IMG/VR virus record: IMGVR_UViG_3300025543_000120 | Coordinates: 1 to 32,180 of that record | Reading direction: 5' to 3' (one strand) | DNA length: 32,180 nt | DNA from: a virus | Shown: one piece after another, positions 26,563 to 32,180 of the stretch | How the letters are laid out: each line of letters starts with the position of its first letter | How positions within the stretch are numbered: position 1 is the first letter of the stretch | Translations under genes and position numbers: made by a program | Notes under the pieces: generated by a model | Told to the model about the DNA's origin: nothing | Database searches by the model: none | Seen by the model: the letters and a program-made list of their open reading frames with translations, nothing else

Positions 26563-27069
26563 TTATTTTTTAAAAACTTCTTTATTATTTATTTTTTTAA
26601 AACAACAATTAGATATCTCTTTGACTCTACTATCGTTAATAGTATTATAAGGTATATACAATAAAGAATTTATTTTCATTCCTTTTATTACTTTTTTTAA
26701 AAACTTTTCTTTGTTTTTTTTTAATGGAAGATAAGAATATATTACATCAAAATCTTCAAAAAACTTTTCATCTAAATCTTCTATGTTATAAATTAAATAC
26801 TTGTATTCATGCAAATATTTTTCTAAAGATTTATCATATTCAACACCAAAAACATCATACCCTATATTTTTAGCATATTCTAATACATTTCCTGAACCAC
26901 AACCTAAATCTAAAAATTTAAATTTTGGTTTATATATTGCATCTATTACTCTTAGTGATGAAATATTAATAGGAATATTTCCCCAATAATATCCTTCACG
27001 AGAATAATTAAAAGTTTGTTTTAATTCTCTTAATAAAAGACGATAGTTTTTTATTCTTTCTTTATTCAA
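26563..27069 (-). CDS. Class I SAM-dependent methyltransferase (168 aa)
   Basis: Motif I FLDLGCGSGNV (52-62) is the SAM-binding loop. The acidic residue after strand 2 is E77 in FGVEYD, the region NIEDLD (95-100) follows, and motif IV is FDVIYSYLP (107-115). A conserved front helix YYWGNIPINISSLRVIDAI (27-45) is typical of a phage subgroup. The substrate is not known: DNA, virion protein or glycan are possible, and the placement between virion genes favours a virion or modification role. The start is TTG at 27069, inside the last codons of the upstream gene (8-nt overlap). No ATG is available nearby, so translation is probably coupled. Confidence 0.8.
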   Translation of the reverse strand: MNKERIKNYRLLLRELKQTFNYSREGYYWGNIPINISSLRVIDAIYKPKFKFLDLGCGSGNVLEYAKNIGYDVFGVEYDKSLEKYLHEYKYLIYNIEDLDEKFFEDFDVIYSYLPLKKNKEKFLKKVIKGMKINSLLYIPYNTINDSRVKEISNCCFKKINNKEVFKK

Positions 27070-27556
27070 CCCACCTGATACTGAAAAAAAACTGTTCAGA
27101 ATTTAATATTTCCTCACCCTCGTTTTCAATAAGTCCGACATTTGTTGTATTTGCCTTACCACTATAATCTACGTAAGCAAAAAAAAGAGAACCAGACTGC
27201 GCTTGATCTTCGTCCATTGTACTAAAAGTTACTAATAATTTTCTTCTAAAATCACCTTCAACATTTTCTCCTTCAGAATCAAGAAAATCAAATCTCCAAC
27301 TTCCACCCGATCCAGGGAAAGGACCTATTCTTTGAATTGTAATTTCTGCTAAATTTGGGATAGGTAAATTAAAACTCACAACTTCAGCATTTAGTCCACC
27401 AGAACCATCGTCGGTTAACCAAGCTGAATATGTATTAAAATTTTGAACGTCTTCTATTGTATAAGAATCTCTTCTTTTATTAACTGTAGCTGACCCTCTA
27501 TTTTTTGTATCAACAAAAGAAGATACTCCATGAAATTTTGAACCTTGTGGTATCAT
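27062..27556 (-). CDS. Virion protein with conserved N-terminal anchor (164 aa)
   Basis: The first about 35 residues (MIPQGSKFHGVSSFVDTKNR, then GSATVNKRRDSYTIEDV) share a pattern with the 158-aa protein at 28046-28522: IPxGxKFHGVxSFVDTKNxGS, then RDxYTIE. This FHGV-VDT region is widespread at the start of short marine phage tail and fibre proteins and is likely the piece that docks on the virion. The rest differs (PGSGGSWRFDFLDSEGENVE, then KLLVTFSTMDEDQAQSGSLF) and is strand-rich. The ATG follows a long ATTT-type repeat. Confidence 0.65.
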   Translation of the reverse strand: MIPQGSKFHGVSSFVDTKNRGSATVNKRRDSYTIEDVQNFNTYSAWLTDDGSGGLNAEVVSFNLPIPNLAEITIQRIGPFPGSGGSWRFDFLDSEGENVEGDFRRKLLVTFSTMDEDQAQSGSLFFAYVDYSGKANTTNVGLIENEGEEILNSEQFFFSIRWVE

Positions 27557-27749
<193 letters not shown>

Positions 27750-27765
27750 TTAAGTTATATTTTAT

Positions 27766-27773
27766 CAAAGATA
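27766..27773 (-). promoter_or_regulatory. -7 box (TATCTTTG) for the tail-adhesin operon
   Basis: The minus strand reads ATTAGTATCTTTGATAAAAT between the 84-aa and 55-aa genes. It shares TTAGTATCTTTGAT with 396-403. It is the only promoter-like site seen before the long 27749-21078 run. Confidence 0.6.
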
Positions 27774-27789
27774 CTAATATTTTAATTGT

Positions 27790-28044
27790 TTATTTTCTAG
27801 ACTTTGCACCTGAACATTTCCATCTTTTACGAGATAAATTGTTTGGTGTATTTGGGTCACTTTGTTTTTTCCTGCTTAAACCTCTTTTTATGCCCAAACT
27901 TCTAGCACAGTAACTATCACCCTTAGATGTCCCTGGTTTCACTCTTGAACCACCTCCTTTTGCTTTACCTGCCTGTCCGTAACTTACCTTCTTACCGCTT
28001 GCGGTAATTTTTACTTTTGCTTTTCCTTTCCTGGGTGTTGCCAT
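27790..28044 (-). CDS. Small basic Gly-rich phage protein (84 aa)
   Basis: Strongly basic. The middle KAKGGGSRVKPGTSKGDSYC and the end PNTPNNLSRKRWKCSGAKSR are a pattern I recall from many phage genomes, with the invariant GDSYCARS and KRWKC blocks. The two Cys may be a metal pair. It probably binds nucleic acid or sits in the virion. It follows the 158-aa gene by 1 nt. Confidence 0.65.
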   Translation of the reverse strand: MATPRKGKAKVKITASGKKVSYGQAGKAKGGGSRVKPGTSKGDSYCARSLGIKRGLSRKKQSDPNTPNNLSRKRWKCSGAKSRK

Positions 28045-28045
28045 T

Positions 28046-28522
28046 TTATTCTGATTTTGCTTGTATAACTACCCATCTAGTACCATCTGACCAAGCTGAT
28101 ATGCCGTTAAATGGTTTTTGTATATTGTAAAAAGAAGCACCATCTATAGTCTCTCCAAAAGGAGGGGTTACGTGTACTTTATCGTTTGCACCTACAGTAA
28201 CATTATTAACCACTCTAATAACCCTATATGGAATTTCAGTTGCTGAAGGAATGTTTAAAACATATATTCCAGGACCTCCTACCCAATCAATGTCAACCAT
28301 ATTGTAATCAGTATCATAGTCACTACTTCCTGACTCAAAAGCCTGTAAAAAGTAAGGTATTATTCTAGTTATTGAGTTGTTTAATATATACTCATTTACA
28401 AACTTAGATAACTGTTCAATAGTATACACGTCTCTCATAGCATTTGCCTGCTCAGACCCTTTGTTTTTTGTGTCAACAAATGAAGCTACTCCATGAAATT
28501 TTGTTCCCTCTGGTATTGCCAT
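28046..28522 (-). CDS. Virion protein with conserved N-terminal anchor (158 aa)
   Basis: Starts MAIPEGTKFHGVASFVDTKN, the same anchor block as the 164-aa protein at 27062-27556. The rest differs: a helix EQLSKFVNEYILNNSITRII, then SATEIPYRVIRVVNNVTVGA, then DKVHVTPPFGETIDG and ISAWSDGTRWVVIQAKSE. This looks like a strand-rich head for a small fibre or tail-tip protein. It overlaps the upstream 36-aa gene as TAATG. Confidence 0.65.
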   Translation of the reverse strand: MAIPEGTKFHGVASFVDTKNKGSEQANAMRDVYTIEQLSKFVNEYILNNSITRIIPYFLQAFESGSSDYDTDYNMVDIDWVGGPGIYVLNIPSATEIPYRVIRVVNNVTVGANDKVHVTPPFGETIDGASFYNIQKPFNGISAWSDGTRWVVIQAKSE

Positions 28523-28632
28523 TACTTTTTCTTTTTTACAGGTACGCAGTTAGGAACCTTTTTACCGCTCTTCTTCTTCATACCAATCGGTTTATATCCC
28601 TTCCAACAAGTGTTTTTCATTTTATAAGCCAT
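28522..28632 (-). CDS. 36-aa basic phage peptide
   Basis: MAYKMKNTCWKGYKPIGMKK, then KSGKKVPNCVPVKKKK. The form CWKGYxPIG, then KKVPNCVP is a familiar small phage peptide with two Cys. TAATG overlaps on both sides place it in a coupled series. Its role is unknown; nucleic-acid or metal binding is possible. Confidence 0.55.
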   Translation of the reverse strand: MAYKMKNTCWKGYKPIGMKKKSGKKVPNCVPVKKKK

Positions 28633-28763
28633 TACTTTTTATTTTTACCACACTTGGCATAAACACTATTTGTTATTTGACTGTTAGATGGTAAACCAAA
28701 CTTCTCAGGCTTTCCACCCATGCTTTTACTTGCCTGTGTAAAATAAGGTTTTAATTTTTTCAT
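28632..28763 (-). CDS. 43-aa basic phage peptide
   Basis: MKKLKPYFTQASKSMGGKPE, then KFGLPSNSQITNSVYAKCG. The start overlaps the stop of the 92-aa gene as ATGA, and the stop overlaps the next start as TAATG. It is small, basic and soluble, with no recognised family. Confidence 0.5.
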   Translation of the reverse strand: MKKLKPYFTQASKSMGGKPEKFGLPSNSQITNSVYAKCGKNKK

Positions 28764-29038
28764 GATTTTTTCTTTTTTGTATTCTGTCCTTCCCATCTAC
28801 CCATTTTCTCAAACTCAGTTTCCCCATAAGGATTACTATTTGCCGTAGGCTTCTTACCTGCTCTACCCATTTTATAACCTCTTGCATACTGAACGCTATC
28901 TCTTTTTCTAGCAGGTCTTTTTGTATCTGCACCTTCTGATTTATTTCTAGCTTGATTAGCCATTGCAAAATTTTTGTATGTTGGATTGTTTTTTTTACAA
29001 TCCGCTAAAGCCTTACCTGTTAATCCTTTACAACTCAT
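28760..29038 (-). CDS. Small basic protein (92 aa)
   Basis: MSCKGLTGKALADCKKNNPT, then basic stretches (RPARKRDSVQYARGYKMGRA, then WEGQNTKKKKS). Overlaps the upstream and downstream genes as ATGA. There are two N-terminal Cys and a very high Lys/Arg content. A nucleic-acid or virion role is likely. No known family. Confidence 0.55.
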   Translation of the reverse strand: MSCKGLTGKALADCKKNNPTYKNFAMANQARNKSEGADTKRPARKRDSVQYARGYKMGRAGKKPTANSNPYGETEFEKMGRWEGQNTKKKKS

Positions 29039-29313
29039 GATTTATTTCTTTTTGGTGATAGACCCTGAAGTCCTTGAAGTCCTTGTAGACCTACTATTTT
29101 AGTATACTTGTCCGTTACGTTTTTACGTCTTGCTGACTTTGCTTTTTTTCTGTTGGCTGCTATGGTTTTATTTTTGTTAGCCATCGCCTCCGAAGTAAGC
29201 TTTTTATTTTTTAACTTTAAATCAGCTATAGCCTTAGTAGTGCTATTTCTAAAAGCTAAAGTGTCATTGTTTTTCTTTTTAGAAGCGGAAGCTTTTTTTT
29301 CTTCGTCAGTCAT
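29035..29313 (-). CDS. Small basic protein with GLQ repeats (92 aa)
   Basis: Lys-rich (KKKNNDTLAFRNSTTKAIAD, then ANRKKAKSARRKNVTDKY) and ends in GLQGLQGLQGL, a short collagen-like triplet run, then SPKRNKS. First gene of the small-protein operon, behind a TAACTTTG box (29333-29340). Overlaps the next gene as ATGA. No family is recognised; it could bind DNA. Confidence 0.55.
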   Translation of the reverse strand: MTDEEKKASASKKKNNDTLAFRNSTTKAIADLKLKNKKLTSEAMANKNKTIAANRKKAKSARRKNVTDKYTKIVGLQGLQGLQGLSPKRNKS

Positions 29314-29332
29314 AATTTGTATCTTTACAACA

Positions 29333-29340
29333 CAAAGTTA
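29333..29340 (-). promoter_or_regulatory. -7 box (TAACTTTG) in divergent gap
   Basis: The minus strand reads TAGTAACTTTGTGTTG 19 nt before the ATG at 29313. The 41-bp gap also must hold the start signal of the plus-strand gene at 29355 (a TATCTTTA on the plus strand at 29320-29327 is a possible partner). Confidence 0.5.
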
Positions 29341-29354
29341 CTAAATTAAATTTT

Positions 29355-29789
29355 ATGAAATCAGACTACTTAAAATATTGGAGGGTAGTACGTCAGTTTG
29401 TAAAAGTAAAATACGGACTAAGCCAAGCTGACCTAGATATTTTACTATTTTTAAAATCAGAAGAATACTTTTCAAAAGATAAGTTTGATGAATTTGATTC
29501 ACTTATTAGTTGGAACGTACACAGGTTTGATAATCTATTGCGTGATAATTGGATAGAGGTTTTTAGAAAACGTCAAGGAAAATATAAGGGAGTATATACA
29601 CTATCTCATAAAGCAAAAAGAGTCACCACATCAATATATAAAAAGCTAGATGGAGAAGAAATTCCTAGTAGCAACGATGGTAACCCTATGTTTTTGAAAA
29701 ACGTGTCATACACCGACAAGGTGTATCGAAATTTTATAAAAGAAATGAATGCTGCTACAAGACAACAACGACATCAGACTCCGAAATAA
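29355..29789 (+). CDS. Winged-helix-type phage protein, putative regulator (144 aa)
   Basis: The only plus-strand gene. The form MKSDYLKYWRVVRQFVKVKY, then LSQADLDILLFLKSEEYFSK, then DEFDSLISWNVHRFDNLLRD, then WIEVFRKRQGKYKGVYTLSH is a MarR-like winged-helix layout, with the last part giving the wing (RKRQGKYKGVYTLSHKAKR). The same pattern is common in flavobacterial phage genomes. It may control the divergent small-gene operon from the 41-bp gap, which is inference. The end overlaps groES by 35 nt in the opposite direction. Confidence 0.65.
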   Translation: MKSDYLKYWRVVRQFVKVKYGLSQADLDILLFLKSEEYFSKDKFDEFDSLISWNVHRFDNLLRDNWIEVFRKRQGKYKGVYTLSHKAKRVTTSIYKKLDGEEIPSSNDGNPMFLKNVSYTDKVYRNFIKEMNAATRQQRHQTPK

Positions 29790-30012
29790 CACTATGCTGA
29801 GTTCCGCTAATAACCATCTTGTAACCTGCCCTTGAGTCGTAGTAGATATAATCGTTAATTCCAACAACATCTACATCAGTACCTGGCATTATAACCACAC
29901 CCTTCTTGTATCTCAAATCTTTGGTGTCCTCATTTGTTAGAAGGATACCAGACTCCGTACTTATCTCCTCTACAATCTCATTAATAATTATGTATTTCCC
30001 GATTGGTTTCAT
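29755..30012 (-). CDS. groES: Phage co-chaperonin GroES (85 aa)
   Basis: GroES lid for the phage GroEL. It follows the GroES order: KPIGKYIII (2-10), mobile loop ESGILLTNEDT (20-30), KGVVIMPG (37-44), INDYIYYD (52-59) and SVISESDVVVVL (74-85). It is about 12 residues shorter than E. coli GroES, and most of the loss is in the roof region: TDVDVV replaces about 15 residues, much like the open roof of T4 gp31. It begins by ATGA overlap with groEL and comes after it, the reverse of the bacterial groES-groEL order. The 3' end is overlapped by the plus-strand gene. Confidence 0.9.
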   Translation of the reverse strand: MKPIGKYIIINEIVEEISTESGILLTNEDTKDLRYKKGVVIMPGTDVDVVGINDYIYYDSRAGYKMVISGTQHSVISESDVVVVL

Positions 30013-31619
30013 TCTGTCTCGTATGTTCTAGCCATTGTAATAATAGCATTGGTTGATAAAATAGTTACCGCAACCGATACCGCATTCTGCAATGCAGACC
30101 TGGTTACCTTGGTCGGATCAATGACACCCATCTCTATCAGGTCACCATACTCCTTGGTTTTTAGGTTGTATCCAAACGAGAAGCCACCTAAGTAATGTTC
30201 CTTTAAAATTTCATCAGGGTCGAGTCCTGCATTGTTAAGAATTTGTCTGTATGGAGCTTGTAATGCGTTCTCTAAAATTTTTTTGGCTACAACAAGCTCT
30301 AGCTCATTATTGTCACCCTGTGGTCTGTAACCTATTTTTGCTAATGCCATACCTGCTCCTGGAAGGATACCCTCCTCAAGTGCTGAACGTGAGGCACATA
30401 CCGCATCATCAACCCTGTCATACAACTCCTTCTGCTCTAAGTCAGTATTACCACCAACGTATATAACACCTATCCCTCCCGTTAAGGATGCAATCCTCTG
30501 AAGTATAAAGTCCTTGTCCTGACTCTGTTTTGTAATTTTATGTGCATCCCACAACTCTGAAACCCTTGTGTTTACACTAGCATTATCTTCTGCCTCACTT
30601 AGTATCACAGATGAGTCTCTCCCAACTATCACCCTGGAAGCGTGTCCCAAATCTGAAAACTCAATGAGGCTAAGATCATCACCCGTTTTTTCCGAAAAGT
30701 ATGTAGCACCAACCGATAACGCAATGTCCTGCATCAACTCGTGCTGACGATATCCAAAGTTTGGTGGTGGTACTGTACATATCTGAAGTCCCCTCTTCTG
30801 CACATTAGCTGCCAAGGTCGCTATCACATTTGTACTGCATGGCGATATAATCAATAATTTTTTCTTATCTTGTATGATTGGCTTTAATATGTTCTCTATC
30901 TCAAGTATGTTAGAAATGTCCGAGTCACACACAAGTATGTGTACATCGTCAAGTATACACTCATCCTTCTTTTGGTGGTTTATAAACATCGGTGACGAGT
31001 ATCCCTTGTCTATCTTTATCCCCTTCGTGGTCTCGTAAAAAGTTTTTGGTGTAGGCGAGTTCTCTACTGTAACTATACCACTCTTGCCAACCTCATTGTA
31101 ACAGTCCGATATAATCTTGCCAATAAACTTGTCGTTGTTAGCCGATATCGTAGCAACATCCAATAAACGCTTCTTGGTTACCTTCTTGCTTTCCGATTTT
31201 AATTCCTTAACAATCAACTCAGTCTCACTCACAATGTGTCTAAGAACCTCTGTCTTATTTACATTACCTGTAATAAATTTCAACCCCTGCTTGACAAGTG
31301 CTTCTGTCAATACTATCGCAGTAGTAGTCCCATCACCTGCTGAAGCTGCAGTCCTGGCTGATGCCTCCTTCATCATCCTTACCGCCAAGTTGCCAACAGG
31401 GTCTGCCATGTCATAACTCTTAGCAACAGTTACACCATCCTTGGTGACTGTCATTCCATGTAAGTGATGTTGTGATTCGATTATTACAGTCTGACCCATA
31501 GGTCCTAATGTGCTCTTGACCGCACTCGATATCATCTCGATACCATGAAGAAGTTTCTTCTGTGAGTCTTCGCCAATCGTAAGCTCCTTTGGTGAGTAAC
31601 CACCTGGTGATTGATTCAT
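30009..31619 (-). CDS. groEL: Phage chaperonin GroEL (536 aa)
   Basis: Folds proteins in a double-ring cage with GroES and ATP. All key motifs are seen: TLGPMGQ (37-43), KDGVTVA (60-66), GDGTTT (95-100, catalytic Asp near 96), ATISAN (156-161), DRVDDA (401-406, the ATPase Asp at 405) and GILPGAGMAL (417-426, with GAG for the usual GGG). GYSSPMFIN (206-214) and ISNIL (235-239) mark the apical domain. It ends TMARTYETE without the GGM-rich tail of bacterial GroEL, so the cavity floor differs. The base composition is richer in G+C than the structural genes (some 60-base lines near 53%). TATATTTG lies 26 nt upstream. Confidence 0.97.
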   Translation of the reverse strand: MNQSPGGYSPKELTIGEDSQKKLLHGIEMISSAVKSTLGPMGQTVIIESQHHLHGMTVTKDGVTVAKSYDMADPVGNLAVRMMKEASARTAASAGDGTTTAIVLTEALVKQGLKFITGNVNKTEVLRHIVSETELIVKELKSESKKVTKKRLLDVATISANNDKFIGKIISDCYNEVGKSGIVTVENSPTPKTFYETTKGIKIDKGYSSPMFINHQKKDECILDDVHILVCDSDISNILEIENILKPIIQDKKKLLIISPCSTNVIATLAANVQKRGLQICTVPPPNFGYRQHELMQDIALSVGATYFSEKTGDDLSLIEFSDLGHASRVIVGRDSSVILSEAEDNASVNTRVSELWDAHKITKQSQDKDFILQRIASLTGGIGVIYVGGNTDLEQKELYDRVDDAVCASRSALEEGILPGAGMALAKIGYRPQGDNNELELVVAKKILENALQAPYRQILNNAGLDPDEILKEHYLGGFSFGYNLKTKEYGDLIEMGVIDPTKVTRSALQNAVSVAVTILSTNAIITMARTYETE

Positions 31620-31644
31620 TTTAATTTAATTTAATTTCGTTAAG

Positions 31645-31652
31645 CAAATATA
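31645..31652 (-). promoter_or_regulatory. -7 box (TATATTTG) for groEL-groES
   Basis: The minus strand reads TTGTATATTTGCTTAACG, 26 nt before the ATG at 31619. It shares TATATTTG with the head and packaging operons. Confidence 0.6.
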
Positions 31653-31678
31653 CAATAATTATTCTAAAATCATTGCGT

Positions 31679-31875
31679 GTGACAAACGTGACAAAAAAAA
31701 CGCCCCTATCTAATATATAAAAAACTATTATATTTATATTTCTTTCCCCTAACGGGACTAATAAAAATTGTCACAAAAAGCACAGAGCTGATAATCAATA
31801 AGTTAACTCCTTAAAACTGTCACAAAACTGTCACAAAACTGTCACAAAACTAATAAAAACACCCAAAGTTGTCAC
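31679..31875. repeat. Seven TGTCAC/GTGACA sites (iteron- or operator-like)
   Basis: GTGACA at 31679-31684 and 31688-31693. TGTCAC at 31769-31774, 31818-31823, 31829-31834, 31840-31845 and 31870-31875. The middle three are exactly 11 bp apart in an identical context (AAAACTGTCAC). Confidence 0.85.
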
Positions 31876-31884
31876 ATTATTAAC

Positions 31885-31913
31885 AAAAAAAAGAGGCAAC
31901 ATATAGAAACCTC
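31885..31913 (-). terminator. Terminator after the 59-aa gene
   Basis: On the minus strand GAGG pairs with CCTC across a 13-nt loop, followed by eight T, 18 nt after the gene stop. The stem is short, so it is less certain than the others. Confidence 0.5.
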
Positions 31914-31931
31914 CCCTCCCAAAATAGAAAA

Positions 31932-32111
31932 CTATTTTAAAAACTTAACAATCATCGACCTGTTTTCTGCCAATTCAATGCCATCAGCAATGTCCTGTGT
32001 CAAACTTCGTGACTTATTTTGCTTCCTTAACTGGGCAGCATGAGATATCCCACTCATCCCAATTGGGCGGTCATTTATAAGTCTACCTCCCTCCATTTTT
32101 AAATTATTCAT
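31932..32111 (-). CDS. Small phage protein (59 aa)
   Basis: The ATG is at 32111. The product is MNNLKMEGGRLINDRPIGMS, then GISHAAQLRKQNKSRSLTQD, then IADGIELAENRSMIVKFLK. It is helical and basic-acidic mixed. The run GGRLINDRPIGMSGISHAAQ looks like a conserved motif, but I know no function. A terminator follows at 31885-31913. The upstream 69 bp to the window edge holds no complete gene. Confidence 0.55.
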   Translation of the reverse strand: MNNLKMEGGRLINDRPIGMSGISHAAQLRKQNKSRSLTQDIADGIELAENRSMIVKFLK

Positions 32112-32180
32112 AACGCTTGTTTTAATTATTTATACGAAGTTACGAAAAAAAAATTATCAGATATATTGAGGTAATGGGTT

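Larger units (their letters stand above)
31620..31931. other. 312-bp non-coding control region before groEL
   Basis: Holds the groEL promoter (31645-31652), a TTTAA-type leader, seven TGTCAC/GTGACA sites (31679-31875), an AT-rich stretch at about 31711-31742, and a terminator for the upstream 59-aa gene (31885-31913). No gene is seen on either strand. Confidence 0.7.

Noticed and set aside
28726-28968. 80-aa minus-strand frame within the 92-aa gene
   Set aside because: Shadow frame of 28760-29038. The latter has ATGA coupling on both sides and a sensible basic composition.
31117-31416. 99-aa plus-strand frame within groEL
   Set aside because: Antisense of conserved groEL motifs; no promoter or leader.
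32112-32180. Possible end of another gene at the right edge (minus frame ending NPLPQYI before a stop)
   Set aside because: Only seven codons are visible, which is too little to support a gene call.

Overview
The window reads as about 32 kb of a tailed-phage genome, probably a podovirus-like phage of a marine or aquatic Bacteroidetes (flavobacterial) host. Four things support this. The DNA is AT-rich, with A-rich leaders in place of Shine-Dalgarno sites. TAnnTTTG-type -7 boxes of the Bacteroidetes kind precede nearly every operon. The packaging and head genes resemble those of crAss-like and related flavobacterial phages. Almost everything lies on the minus strand in tightly packed, often ATGA- or TAATG-overlapping operons; the one plus-strand gene I support is a small putative winged-helix protein. 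I see no tRNA, integrase, CRISPR or insertion sequence.

Layout in transcription order (right to left). 31932-32111 is a 59-aa gene, followed by a 312-bp non-coding region with an array of seven TGTCAC/GTGACA sites and the promoter of a groEL-groES operon (29755-31619). A plus-strand gene (29355-29789) runs convergently into groES. From 29313 to 27582 comes a run of very small, mostly basic proteins plus a virion-type protein. From 27556 to 21078 come a second virion-type protein, a class I methyltransferase, a small structural protein and a 1576-aa adhesin (three BspA/DUF285 blocks and two LamG-like domains). 21045-19624 is a lysis-like cassette (small membrane protein, DUF5675/YkuD-like protein, 3-TM holin). 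19579-18656 is a probable virion fibre or spike protein.

After a structured intergenic region with two perfect 29-bp tandem repeats and a terminator-promoter junction comes the packaging and head block: a 76-aa protein, a tandem GroES-like protein, a TerS candidate, TerL, portal, scaffold, major capsid protein, a 249-aa protein, two connector-ring-like proteins, a 1567-aa neck or tail-stabilisation (muzzle-like) protein, appendage proteins, and a cupin that leaves the window on the left.

The most notable theme is protein folding. The phage carries a full-length GroEL with conserved ATPase motifs, a short GroES with a reduced roof region, and, inside the packaging operon, a second protein that reads as two GroES folds in tandem (a Cpn20-like arrangement). 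The groEL operon, the packaging operon, the scaffold-capsid operon and the connector operon share one -7 box form (TATATTTG). Most other operons use TATCTTTG or TAACTTTG. This suggests that chaperonin and head genes are co-regulated. All functions are read from sequence alone; homology assignments are from memory of families, not from searches.
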